From JBGSWL01 sp041752455 (GTDB lineage Bacteria > Pseudomonadota > Alphaproteobacteria > Rhizobiales > Rhizobiaceae): 32,255 nucleotides of DNA. Below are positions 8,683 through 16,232 of this stretch, one piece after another. Position 1 is the stretch's first letter, and each line of letters begins with the position of its first letter. The translations under genes and the position numbers were made by a program. The stretch is taken from the NCBI GenBank assembly GCA_041752455.1, contig JBGSWL010000015.1, positions 1-32,255 of the forward strand, in the 5' to 3' direction. The notes under the pieces were generated by a model, which was not told the origin of the DNA, did not search any database, and saw only the letters and a list, made by a program, of their open reading frames with translations.

Positions 8683-10395
8683 ATGGCCGTCGCTTCTACT
8701 TCTCGCGCATCAGACAATGACGGAGCCAGCACAGATACGCGGATCTGGCTGAAGTCCTATCCGGCCGGCGTGCCGGCGGAAATCCCGCCGCTTGCCTACA
8801 AGAACCTCAGCGGCCTGTGCGACGAGGCCTTCAAGCGTCACGCATCACGGCCAGCCTTCACCTGCATGGGCAAGACGATGACCTATGCGCAGCTTGATGC
8901 CGCATCGGCCGCCTTTGCCGCGCATCTGCAGTCGCTGGGTCTGGAAAAAGGCGACCGCGTCGCGCTGATGATGCCGAACATCCTGCAATACCCGGTCGCG
9001 ATGGCCGGTGTGCTTCGGGCGGGGCTGACTGTCGTGAACGTCAATCCGCTCTATACGCCGCGCGAACTCGAGCATCAGCTGAACGACAGCGGCGCCAAGG
9101 CGATCGTCATCCTTGAAAACTTCGCGATCACGCTGCAGCAGGTTCTGCCCCGCACCCACATCAAGCATGTCATCGTCACCGCCATGGGTGACCTGATGGG
9201 GCTGAAGGGTCACATCGTGAACCTTGTCGTGCGCAAGGTGAAGAAGATGGTGCCGGCCTGGTCGATTCCCGGCCACATGGCGTTCAAGTCCGTGCTTGCA
9301 GCAGGCCATGGCAAGAAGCCGACCGACCGCGGCGTCGGCCATGGCGACATCGCGTTCCTGCAGTATACCGGCGGCACGACCGGCGTGTCGAAAGGCGCCG
9401 CCCTGTCACACGCCAATATCCTGTCCAACCTTTCGCAGAACAATCTCTGGCTTCAAGTGGCGTTTACGGCCAAGGGCAAGCCCGATCAGATCCTGTTTGT
9501 CTGCGCGTTGCCGCTTTATCATATCTTTGCTTTGACGGTGAACGCGTTCATGGGCATCGAAGAAGGCGGCCACAACGTCCTCATTCCCAATCCGCGCGAC
9601 ATCCCGGCCTTCGTCAAGGAACTCGGCAAGTACAAGTTCCATGTGTTTCCGGGGCTCAACACGCTGTTCAACGCGCTTCTCAACAATGAGGATTTCCGCA
9701 AACTCGACATGTCCTCGCTGATGCTGACGCTCGGCGGCGGCATGGCGGTGCAGAAGCCGGTGGCAGACCGCTGGCATGCCGAGACCGGCTGCCTGATCGC
9801 GGAAGGCTACGGCCTGTCCGAAACCTCGCCGGTTGCGACCGCCAACCGGTTCGACGCGACGGAATTCTCAAACACCATCGGCATGCCGCTGCCTTCGACG
9901 GACGTCGTGATCCGCGACGACGATGGCAAGGACCTGCCGCTTGGCGAAGTCGGTGAGATCCTGATTCGCGGACCCCAGGTGATGGTCGGCTACTGGAACC
10001 GGCAGGACGAGACCGAAAAGGTGATGACGGACGATGGCTTCTTCCGCTCCGGTGACATGGGTTTCATGGACGAGCGCGGCTATGTGAAAATCGTCGACCG
10101 CAAGAAGGACATGATCCTCGTCTCGGGCTTCAACGTCTATCCCAACGAGATCGAAGAAGTGGCAGTGTCGATGCCGGGCATTGTCGAAGCCGCAGCGGTC
10201 GGTGTTCCGGACGAGCACTCCGGCGAAGCGGTCAAGCTTTTCGTCGTCAAGCGCGACGAGACGATCACTGCCGAGATGGTCAAGGCGCATTGCGCCAAGA
10301 GCCTGACCAACTACAAGCGGCCAAAGCATGTCGAATTCCGCAAGGAACTGCCGAAGACCAATGTCGGCAAGATCCTGCGGCGCGAGCTGCGCTGA
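8683..10395 (+). CDS. fadD: Long-chain fatty acid-CoA ligase (acyl-CoA synthetase)
   Basis: A 570-residue cytoplasmic or membrane-associated ANL-superfamily enzyme. It activates fatty acids with ATP and CoA, through an acyl-adenylate, for beta-oxidation or lipid synthesis. The ATP/AMP signature YTGGTTGVSKGA is at about 227-238 and GYGLSETSP at about 375. The C-terminal hinge and catalytic region, with SGDMGFMDERGY and DRKKDMILVSGFNVYPNE, covers about 455-490. The near-terminal lysine motif KTNVGKILRREL closes the protein. The ATG at 8683 is chosen because GGGAGG lies 7 bases upstream; a longer frame from 8656 lacks this. Length is normal for FadD. It has its own structured leader and a LiuR-like site upstream, and a hairpin follows the stop codon. 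Confidence 0.92.
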   Translation: MAVASTSRASDNDGASTDTRIWLKSYPAGVPAEIPPLAYKNLSGLCDEAFKRHASRPAFTCMGKTMTYAQLDAASAAFAAHLQSLGLEKGDRVALMMPNILQYPVAMAGVLRAGLTVVNVNPLYTPRELEHQLNDSGAKAIVILENFAITLQQVLPRTHIKHVIVTAMGDLMGLKGHIVNLVVRKVKKMVPAWSIPGHMAFKSVLAAGHGKKPTDRGVGHGDIAFLQYTGGTTGVSKGAALSHANILSNLSQNNLWLQVAFTAKGKPDQILFVCALPLYHIFALTVNAFMGIEEGGHNVLIPNPRDIPAFVKELGKYKFHVFPGLNTLFNALLNNEDFRKLDMSSLMLTLGGGMAVQKPVADRWHAETGCLIAEGYGLSETSPVATANRFDATEFSNTIGMPLPSTDVVIRDDDGKDLPLGEVGEILIRGPQVMVGYWNRQDETEKVMTDDGFFRSGDMGFMDERGYVKIVDRKKDMILVSGFNVYPNEIEEVAVSMPGIVEAAAVGVPDEHSGEAVKLFVVKRDETITAEMVKAHCAKSLTNYKRPKHVEFRKELPKTNVGKILRRELR

Positions 10396-10405
10396 CCGAC
10401 CCGTC

Positions 10406-10439
10406 CGCCAACCCTTGCGCATCAGCGCCGGGGTTGGCG
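10406..10439 (+). terminator. Hairpin after fadD
   Basis: CGCCAACCC (10406-10414) pairs with GGGTTGGCG (10431-10439), and an inner GCGC/GCGC pairing closes much of the 16-base loop. It begins 10 bases after the stop codon. There is no T-run, so it may slow or stabilise the mRNA 3' end rather than act as a strong intrinsic terminator. Confidence 0.5.
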
Positions 10440-10440
10440 C

Positions 10441-10504
10441 TTGCCCTTGATGCCTCTTTCCCTTGACGCGTCTTGCCCTTGACGCGTCTTGCCCTTGACG
10501 CACG
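10441..10504. repeat. Four tandem copies of a 16-bp unit
   Basis: A 16-bp unit TTGCCCTTGACGCGTC is repeated four times head to tail at 10441, 10457, 10473 and 10489. Copies 2 and 3 differ from each other by one base; copies 1 and 4 differ from the consensus in the last few bases of the unit. It lies between the fadD hairpin and the next gene. It is a short minisatellite and has no spacer structure. Confidence 0.85.
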
Positions 10505-10552
10505 CTCCGGAGGGGACGACGAACGTCCATCGCGTTGTCACCGGGGCCCGTC

Positions 10553-10999
10553 ATGAACCTCTCCGTCATACTCACCATTGCCGTGGTTGCATTCGGCGGC
10601 ATCCTGCTGTCGACGCAAGGACCGATCAACGCCACGCTCGGGCGCCTTGCCGGTGATCCTGTCGCGGCCGCAACGATCTCTTTCGGTGTCGGGTTCATCA
10701 TCCTGACAGCCGTGACGCTGGCGCGCGGTGCCGTGCCCGCCGGATCGACCCTTGCTGCCATGCCGTGGTGGACCTGGATCGGCGGGGCGCTTGGTGCTTA
10801 CTATGTCCTTGCGATCCTTTGGGCCGTGCCGCGCATCGGCGTCCTGACCGTGGTGATGGCGACCGTGTTCGGCCAATTGGTCGCTGCGGTCGTGCTCGAT
10901 GCGCTCGGCGCCTTTGGCATTCCGGTTCAGCCGGTGACAGTCCAGCGGCTTGCCGGCGTCGGACTGGTGCTGGCCGGGTTGGTCCTGTCACGCTTGTGA
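10553..10999 (+). CDS. Small DMT-type membrane protein (DUF606/YdcZ-like)
   Basis: A 148-residue, very hydrophobic protein with about five predicted membrane helices. It opens with MNLSVILTIAVVAFGGILLS, followed by QGPINATLG, and has a conserved-looking WWTWIGGALGAYYVL segment in the middle. Length and motifs fit the DUF606/YdcZ family, short single-repeat relatives of DMT transporters that usually work as dimers. The substrate is unknown. The ATG at 10553 is preferred to a TTG at 10535, although its ribosome site is weak. It stands alone, with a tandem repeat upstream and pgi downstream on the same strand. Confidence 0.8.
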   Translation: MNLSVILTIAVVAFGGILLSTQGPINATLGRLAGDPVAAATISFGVGFIILTAVTLARGAVPAGSTLAAMPWWTWIGGALGAYYVLAILWAVPRIGVLTVVMATVFGQLVAAVVLDALGAFGIPVQPVTVQRLAGVGLVLAGLVLSRL

Positions 11000-11029
11000 C
11001 GGCGGGAGACGTCCCTTGTCTGCACAATC

Positions 11030-11045
11030 TTTCAATCGATTGAAA
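11030..11045. promoter_or_regulatory. Perfect 16-bp palindrome upstream of pgi
   Basis: TTTCAATCGATTGAAA is a perfect palindrome with a central CG pair, the usual look of LacI-family operators. It lies 63 bp before the pgi start, in a 109-bp gap. It differs from the agl operator candidates, so a different regulator would act here. The function is inferred from form and position. Confidence 0.5.
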
Positions 11046-11108
11046 TCGAACCTTCAAGCTGTAGCATTTCCCTGCTATCGATGAGTGAACTCACCGCGGA
11101 GCCGCATA

Positions 11109-12749
11109 ATGACCTCGAAAAGCCAACTCGTTGATGCCCTGATCACCCATGCGCGCGAACACGCGCCGCGCGACATGCGGGCTGCCTTTGCCGGCGATCC
11201 GGAACGGTTCACGCGCCATTCGGCGCGGCTTGGCACAGTGCTGCTCGACTGGTCCAAGTGCCGGGTCGACGAAACAACGCTCAACCTTCTTGAACAGCTT
11301 GCGGATGCAAGTGATGTGGCCGGACGCCGCAACGCCATGTTCGCCGGCGAGCGGATCAACATCACCGAAGATCGCGCCGTGCTGCACACGGCCCTGCGCA
11401 ATCGCTCCGGAACACCCGTGATGCTGGACGGCGAAGACGTGATGCCGAGCGTCCAGGGCGTCCTGGAAGCGATGCGGCTGTTCACCGGTCGCGTGCGCGC
11501 CGGAACAACGCGTGGCTATACAGGCAAGGCGTTTACCGATGTCGTCAACATCGGCATTGGCGGCTCGGACCTCGGACCGGCCATGGCCGTCAAGGCGCTC
11601 GCGCCACTGCATGACGGACCGCGTTGCCACTTCGTGTCCAATGTCGACGGTGCCGACATGACCGACACGCTGGCAAGGCTGGACCCGGAGACAACGCTTT
11701 TCATCATCGCTTCCAAGACCTTCACCACAATCGAGACGATGACAAATGCGCAGACCGCCCGGCGCTGGCTGGCCGCAGCACTCAGCGAGCGCGCCGTCGG
11801 CGACCATTTCTGCGCGGTCTCCACGGCGCTCGACAAGGTTGCCGCCTTCGGCATCGCCGAAGATCGCATCTTCGGCTTCTGGGATTGGGTCGGCGGGCGC
11901 TACTCGCTGTGGGGCGCGATCGGCCTGCCGATCATGATGGCTGTCGGCGCGGATGACTTCGCAAGGTTCCTAGACGGCGCTCATGAGGTCGACACGCATT
12001 TCAGCACTGCACCGATGCGCGAGAACCTGCCAATGATGCTCGGACTGATCGGCTGGTGGCACCGTGTCGCCTGCGGCCATGCCAGCCGCGCCGTCATTCC
12101 CTATGACCAGCGGTTGGCGCGCCTGCCCGCATACCTGCAACAACTCGACATGGAATCGAACGGCAAGGGCGCGACGCTTGATGGCAAGGCAGCGGCGATC
12201 ACCGGTCCGGTCGTCTGGGGCGAGCCGGGCACCAATGGCCAGCATGCGTTTTTCCAGCTGCTGCATCAGGGCACAGATGTCGTGCCGGTCGAGTTTCTCG
12301 TCGCAGCCAATGCGCACGAAACCGATCCGGCGATGGCCGAGCATCACGAACTCCTGCTCGCCAACTGCCTTGCCCAATCGGAAGCGCTGATGCGTGGCCG
12401 CACGCTTGCCGAAGCGCGCGAGCAACTGATCGCCAAGGGGATGAGCGAGCCAATGGCCGACTACCTCGCCCCGCACCGGGTGTTTCCCGGCAATCGTCCA
12501 TCGCTGACAATCGCATACGACCGGCTCGATGCGAAGATGCTCGGCCGGTTGATCGCGCTTTACGAGCACCGGGTGTTTGTCGAGGCGCAGCTCTTCAACA
12601 TCAATGCGTTCGACCAGTGGGGCGTGGAATTGGGCAAGGAACTGGCCACGGCCCTTCTGCCAGTGGTGCAGTCTGGCACCGGGGCCGAGGCGCGCGATGC
12701 TTCCACCGCAGGTCTGGTTGCGCATCTGCGCACGCTGCGCGCTGGCTGA
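11109..12749 (+). CDS. pgi: Glucose-6-phosphate isomerase
   Basis: A 546-residue cytoplasmic enzyme that interconverts glucose 6-phosphate and fructose 6-phosphate. Family marks are NIGIGGSDLGPAMAVKAL near 150, the substrate loop FIIASKTFTT near 205, PGI signature 1 DWVGGRYSLWGAIGLP starting at about 259, MESNGKG (candidate catalytic Glu) near 345, and GTNGQHAFFQLLHQGTD starting at about 374. Length matches normal bacterial Pgi. The ATG at 11109 gives the usual MTSKSQLVDAL start and has CGGAG upstream; a GTG at 11085 would add eight residues. A palindrome at 11030 suggests repressor control. The gene ends 6 bp from the convergent lipoprotein gene. Glucose released by the agl system nearby could enter metabolism through this enzyme after phosphorylation. 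Confidence 0.97.
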   Translation: MTSKSQLVDALITHAREHAPRDMRAAFAGDPERFTRHSARLGTVLLDWSKCRVDETTLNLLEQLADASDVAGRRNAMFAGERINITEDRAVLHTALRNRSGTPVMLDGEDVMPSVQGVLEAMRLFTGRVRAGTTRGYTGKAFTDVVNIGIGGSDLGPAMAVKALAPLHDGPRCHFVSNVDGADMTDTLARLDPETTLFIIASKTFTTIETMTNAQTARRWLAAALSERAVGDHFCAVSTALDKVAAFGIAEDRIFGFWDWVGGRYSLWGAIGLPIMMAVGADDFARFLDGAHEVDTHFSTAPMRENLPMMLGLIGWWHRVACGHASRAVIPYDQRLARLPAYLQQLDMESNGKGATLDGKAAAITGPVVWGEPGTNGQHAFFQLLHQGTDVVPVEFLVAANAHETDPAMAEHHELLLANCLAQSEALMRGRTLAEAREQLIAKGMSEPMADYLAPHRVFPGNRPSLTIAYDRLDAKMLGRLIALYEHRVFVEAQLFNINAFDQWGVELGKELATALLPVVQSGTGAEARDASTAGLVAHLRTLRAG

Positions 12750-12755
12750 GAACAT

Positions 12756-13361
12756 TCAGTCGCAGGCGGGAATGTCAGCAGCGCTTTTGCCTGCCGCCTT
12801 CAGCATGACCTGCAGGTCCACCGGTCGGTTGAGCGGATAGAAATCTTCGGCCTGATCGGTCTGGATCCAGGTGGAGACCGGCAGCGGGCTATCGGTGAGC
12901 GGACCGGCAACGCAGCCTGTTGCGCCGAGTGACACCTGACCTTTGCCTCTGTATCCTTCCTGCTGCCATGCCTTAATGCGACGCTGGATAGCCGCGAAGC
13001 GGGATGCATCCTCCGGCGCAAGGAAAGCGACCTGAATGCGCGAACCGCTGCCCGGCTCGTTCGGAATGCCCGGTGTCGCTGCCGGTTCGTCGATGACGAT
13101 CGGCATGGTTTCCTCGATCAGGCTGTGGGCGGCATCATGGCCATCGTAACGTATGGAGAAACGAATATCGCCGGTGCGCACGCGCAGCGCTTCCGGCGTC
13201 ACAACAGCGAACCGCAGGGCGGCTGCATCGGCTTCCAGCGGCGAGATGCGTGACAGTTTTGCGTAGGACGAAGGCGGGACCGAGAGACAGGCCGACAAGG
13301 GAAAAACAGCCAGCAAAGCCAAGGCCTTGGCGAAGGGACGGTTGAGCACGAGCAACTCCAT
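12756..13361 (-). CDS. Putative lipoprotein of unknown function
   Basis: A 201-residue protein with a typical lipoprotein signal: a hydrophobic stretch to about residue 21, then the lipobox LSAC with the lipidated Cys at 25. The mature part is hydrophilic and predicted to sit in the periplasm, tethered to a membrane. It has a possible disulphide pair (GATGCVAG and the C-terminal PACD). I do not recognise a domain; similar uncharacterised lipoproteins are common in Hyphomicrobiales. It is convergent with pgi and divergent from the DUF2975 gene, with an AT-rich promoter region between. Function unknown. Confidence 0.75.
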   Translation of the reverse strand: MELLVLNRPFAKALALLAVFPLSACLSVPPSSYAKLSRISPLEADAAALRFAVVTPEALRVRTGDIRFSIRYDGHDAAHSLIEETMPIVIDEPAATPGIPNEPGSGSRIQVAFLAPEDASRFAAIQRRIKAWQQEGYRGKGQVSLGATGCVAGPLTDSPLPVSTWIQTDQAEDFYPLNRPVDLQVMLKAAGKSAADIPACD

Positions 13362-13433
13362 GATTCACTCTTTACGAGATCGAATTATTGTTTTACATTA
13401 ATTTATGCAAGCAAAATTTTATGGAGATTACGA
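13362..13433. promoter_or_regulatory. AT-rich divergent promoter region
   Basis: About 72 bases between the lipoprotein and DUF2975 genes are strikingly AT-rich compared with both sides, for example TTGTTTTACATTAATTTATG. On the plus strand a ribosome site (TGGAGA) precedes the ATG at 13434. Exact -35/-10 boxes are not clear enough to name. The XRE regulator coded downstream may act here. Confidence 0.4.
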
Positions 13434-13982
13434 ATGACGGACGTTGAAGCGGCAAAACTGGTTCGGGTGAGCCGGCGCATGCGGTGGCTTTGCCTTGCCA
13501 TGCTTCCACTGATCGCTGGCGTTGGCGCTTGGGCCGTTCACGGCTTTGCCACCAACCCTGCCGGCGTCGCGGCACTGGTCTTTCCCGAGGCGGACGTCAC
13601 GTCGATGTTCGTGGCGCCGTGGCAACGGGCAACGCTTGCGATTGTCGCCATCGTGCACCTGTTGTTCTTTGCCGCTGCGTTCCTGGCTCTGGCCGAAATG
13701 TTCGGGCGCTTTGCCCGGCACGACTACCTGTCGGCCCACACTGCCCTGCATCTGCGCAAGGCCGGCGTCTGGTTCGTCGCGTCGGCTGCCTTCGGGGTCT
13801 TCAGCCGGACTGCAAGCGTCCTCCTGCTCACCATCGGCAATCCTGCAGGCGCGCGGCAGGTCACAATCGGCCTCACCTCGGACCAGTTGTTCCCGCTGGT
13901 CCTTGCCGGCGTTTTGTTTGCCGTCGGCCACATCCTGTCGGCAGCCGCGCAGATCCAGGAAGAAAACCGGGGCTTTGTCTGA
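13434..13982 (+). CDS. DUF2975-family membrane protein
   Basis: A 182-residue integral membrane protein with four predicted helices at about 18-36, 61-84, 105-127 and 145-166. The layout fits the DUF2975 family. Members are typically encoded directly upstream of a small Cro/CI-type regulator (YozG-like), as here, and their function is unknown. TGGAGA lies 7 bases before the ATG. The stop codon overlaps the start of the XRE gene (TGATG), so the two are translationally coupled. The AT-rich promoter just upstream is probably the target of the partner regulator. The protein may sense a membrane or envelope signal, which is inference. Confidence 0.75.
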   Translation: MTDVEAAKLVRVSRRMRWLCLAMLPLIAGVGAWAVHGFATNPAGVAALVFPEADVTSMFVAPWQRATLAIVAIVHLLFFAAAFLALAEMFGRFARHDYLSAHTALHLRKAGVWFVASAAFGVFSRTASVLLLTIGNPAGARQVTIGLTSDQLFPLVLAGVLFAVGHILSAAAQIQEENRGFV

Positions 13983-14194
13983 TGGCCATCGTCGTCAATC
14001 TCGACGTCATGCTGGCGCGTCGCAAGATGCGATCCAAGGAACTGGCGGAGCGTATCGGCATCACCGAGCAGAATGTTTCGCTGCTCAAATCGGGCAAAGT
14101 GCGCGGTGTCCGGTTCGATACGCTGGAGAAAATCTGCCAAGTGCTCGACTGTCAGCCCGGAGACATCATGGAGTATGTGCCGGACAAGGTTTGA
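13982..14194 (+). CDS. Small XRE/Cro-type DNA-binding protein (YozG-like)
   Basis: A 70-residue protein made up almost entirely of one helix-turn-helix domain: KMRSKELAERIGITEQNVS, LKSGKVRGVRFDTLEKIC and a C-terminal LDCQPGDIMEYVPD. This C-terminal pattern is typical of the YozG-like regulators that accompany DUF2975 proteins. Its ATG shares one base with the stop codon of the upstream gene, indicating a two-gene operon. It likely autoregulates the operon; how the membrane partner affects it is unknown. Confidence 0.85.
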   Translation: MAIVVNLDVMLARRKMRSKELAERIGITEQNVSLLKSGKVRGVRFDTLEKICQVLDCQPGDIMEYVPDKV

Positions 14195-14375
14195 GCCAGG
14201 CTGCCCAATCCCGGTTTTCTGGCTGAAAGGCAGGGGCGATCTGTGTCCTTGCTGCAATTGCAATTGCGACCAAAACACGGCATGGCGCATCCAGCGAGAA
14301 GCGCCACCGGCTTGTTCCCATGCAAGGCCGCGACCATCTTCATGGCACAACAACACCAATTTCCGGGCTCCCTGC

Positions 14376-15080
14376 ATGTTCAAAGCGATTGCCGATACCT
14401 ACCGCCGCCTTGAAACGGGCAAGGTGGGCGACTTTGGCACCAGCATCGCGACGCCCGCCAAGCGGCGTTGGAGCCTTGTGCATTTCCACCTGTTCGATCA
14501 CGCGATCCTGCGCGGCTTCTGGACCAATACGGCAGAAGTTGCGCCCGGCGTCTGGCGCGCCAACCAGCCATCACCTGCGCGCATTGCCCGCTATCGCGCC
14601 ATGGGGATAGGCACGATCATCAATCTGCGCGGTGTGTCGCGGATGAGCTACTATCTTCTGGAAAAGCAGGCGTGCATCGAAAACGGCATCGCGCTGGAAA
14701 CAGTGACGTTGTTTTCGCGCGATATTGCCAAGCGCAAGGACTATCTGGCGCTGCTTGACCTCTTCGACACGCTGGAAAAACCGTTCCTGTTTCACTGCAA
14801 GTCGGGCGCCGACCGGGCCGGGCTTGCGGCAGCGCTCTACCTGCTTCATACGCAGAATGTGCCTGTGGCCGTCGCGCGCAAGCAACTGAGCGTGCGTTAT
14901 CTGCATATCCGGTGGTCGCTGACCGGCATTCTCGACCATATGCTCGACGTTTATGAGTCCGACACGGCGCGCCTTGGCCCGATTCCTGTGCGCACCTGGC
15001 TGGAGCACCATTTCGACGAGAACGCGATCAAACGCAGCTTTTTGACCCTGCGCTCGAAGAAGCCGGCGCCCTCACGATAG
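14376..15080 (+). CDS. Dual-specificity/tyrosine phosphatase-like protein
   Basis: A 234-residue cytoplasmic protein with the cysteine-phosphatase P-loop HCKSGADRAG (140-149, nucleophile Cys141, Arg147), matching CX5R. The upstream block VWRANQPSPARIARYRAMGI, followed by GTIINLRG, is typical of bacterial DSP-like phosphatases, which act on phosphoproteins, phosphoinositides or other phosphate esters. The substrate here is unknown. The ATG at 14376 is the first sensible start after the XRE gene, although it has a poor ribosome site. Its last 9 bases overlap the convergent aglK gene, so the genes may interfere at the RNA level. Confidence 0.82.
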   Translation: MFKAIADTYRRLETGKVGDFGTSIATPAKRRWSLVHFHLFDHAILRGFWTNTAEVAPGVWRANQPSPARIARYRAMGIGTIINLRGVSRMSYYLLEKQACIENGIALETVTLFSRDIAKRKDYLALLDLFDTLEKPFLFHCKSGADRAGLAAALYLLHTQNVPVAVARKQLSVRYLHIRWSLTGILDHMLDVYESDTARLGPIPVRTWLEHHFDENAIKRSFLTLRSKKPAPSR

Positions 15081-16172
15081 ACGAAGGGTTTTCCCGTCTG
15101 CGCCGAAGAGGTGCAGCACGTGCTTTTCCGCCGTCAGATGGATGGATGAGCCGCGCGAAATTGCATCTTGGGTGCCCGGAAGCTTGGCAAGGAAGTGCTC
15201 CGGGTGACCGTCGATATTGATGTAGACGAGCGTCACTTCACCGAGCTTTTCGACGATGTCGACCGTTCCGGTGATGATCCCCGATGCGGCATCTGCCGCA
15301 ATGCGGAGGTCTTCCGGACGCACACCCAGCTTGACTGCCGTCCCTTGCAGTGCGGCGTCGCCACCAAACGGCAGGGTCGCCTCCGAACCTTGGGCTAGCT
15401 TGACCTTGATCGCTTCGCCATCTGCGGAAGTGACGGTGGCATCAAGGATGTTCATAGCCGGAGACCCGATGAACTGGGCCACAAACAGGTTTGCCGGGCT
15501 GTGGTACAGTTCCATCGGTGAGCCGACCTGCTCGACATAGCCGGCGCGGAGCACGACGATACGGTCGGCCAGCGTCATCGCTTCGACCTGGTCGTGGGTG
15601 ACGTAGATCATCGTCGTATCGGGCATCTGTTCATTGAGCTTGGCAATTTCGATGCGGGTTGCCACACGCAGCGCCGCATCGAGGTTCGACAAGGGCTCAT
15701 CGAACAGGAACACCTTGGGCTCGCGGCAGATGGCCCGGCCGATGGCGACGCGCTGGCGCTGCCCGCCGGAAAGCGCCTTCGGCAGGCGATCGAGATAGGG
15801 CTCCAACTGCAGGATCGTTGACGCGGCTTTCACGCGCTCGTCGATTTCGGCCTTGGACTTTCCGGCCAGACGCATGCCGAAGGCCATGTTGTCGTAGACG
15901 GTCATGTGCGGATAAAGCGCGTAGCTCTGGAACACCATGGCAATGCCGCGCTGCGACGGCGGCACATCGTTGACGACCATGCCATCGATTTCCAACGTGC
16001 CGCTGGTGATCGCCTCCAAGCCGGCAATGGTGCGCAGGAGCGTGGATTTTCCGCAGCCGGAGGGGCCGACGAAAACGATGAACTCACCGGAAGCTATGTC
16101 CAGATCGATGCCATGCAAGATTTCGACATGGCCGTAGGCCTTGACGACCTTCGTCAACTTCAGGTTTGCCAT
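15072..16172 (-). CDS. aglK: Alpha-glucoside ABC transporter, ATP-binding protein
   Basis: A 366-residue ATPase of the sugar-importer (CUT1, MalK/UgpC-type) class. Walker A GPSGCGKST is at 36-44, the Q-loop VFQSYALYPH at 80-89, signature LSGGQ at 134-138, Walker B VFLFDEP at 154-160 and the switch His at 193. A C-terminal OB/TOBE regulatory region runs from about 230 to 366. It powers uptake through AglF/AglG at the inner face of the membrane. It is the last gene of the aglEFGAK operon, 60 bp after aglA, with a strong ribosome site (GGGGAGGA). The assignment to alpha-glucosides rests on the operon. Confidence 0.92.
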   Translation of the reverse strand: MANLKLTKVVKAYGHVEILHGIDLDIASGEFIVFVGPSGCGKSTLLRTIAGLEAITSGTLEIDGMVVNDVPPSQRGIAMVFQSYALYPHMTVYDNMAFGMRLAGKSKAEIDERVKAASTILQLEPYLDRLPKALSGGQRQRVAIGRAICREPKVFLFDEPLSNLDAALRVATRIEIAKLNEQMPDTTMIYVTHDQVEAMTLADRIVVLRAGYVEQVGSPMELYHSPANLFVAQFIGSPAMNILDATVTSADGEAIKVKLAQGSEATLPFGGDAALQGTAVKLGVRPEDLRIAADAASGIITGTVDIVEKLGEVTLVYINIDGHPEHFLAKLPGTQDAISRGSSIHLTAEKHVLHLFGADGKTLRLS

Positions 16173-16232
16173 CGCGTCCTCCCCTGCCCGGCTTGCTCGT
16201 GATGTGCAGCGGGTCTTTTTTCGTTATGCCCG

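Noticed and set aside
10441..10504. CRISPR-like array
   Set aside because: Units are contiguous with no spacers and no cas genes are near.
13434..14194. Toxin-antitoxin pair
   Set aside because: The layout is small and coupled, but the membrane protein has four helices and fits DUF2975, not a known toxin; the pair is better seen as membrane protein plus regulator.
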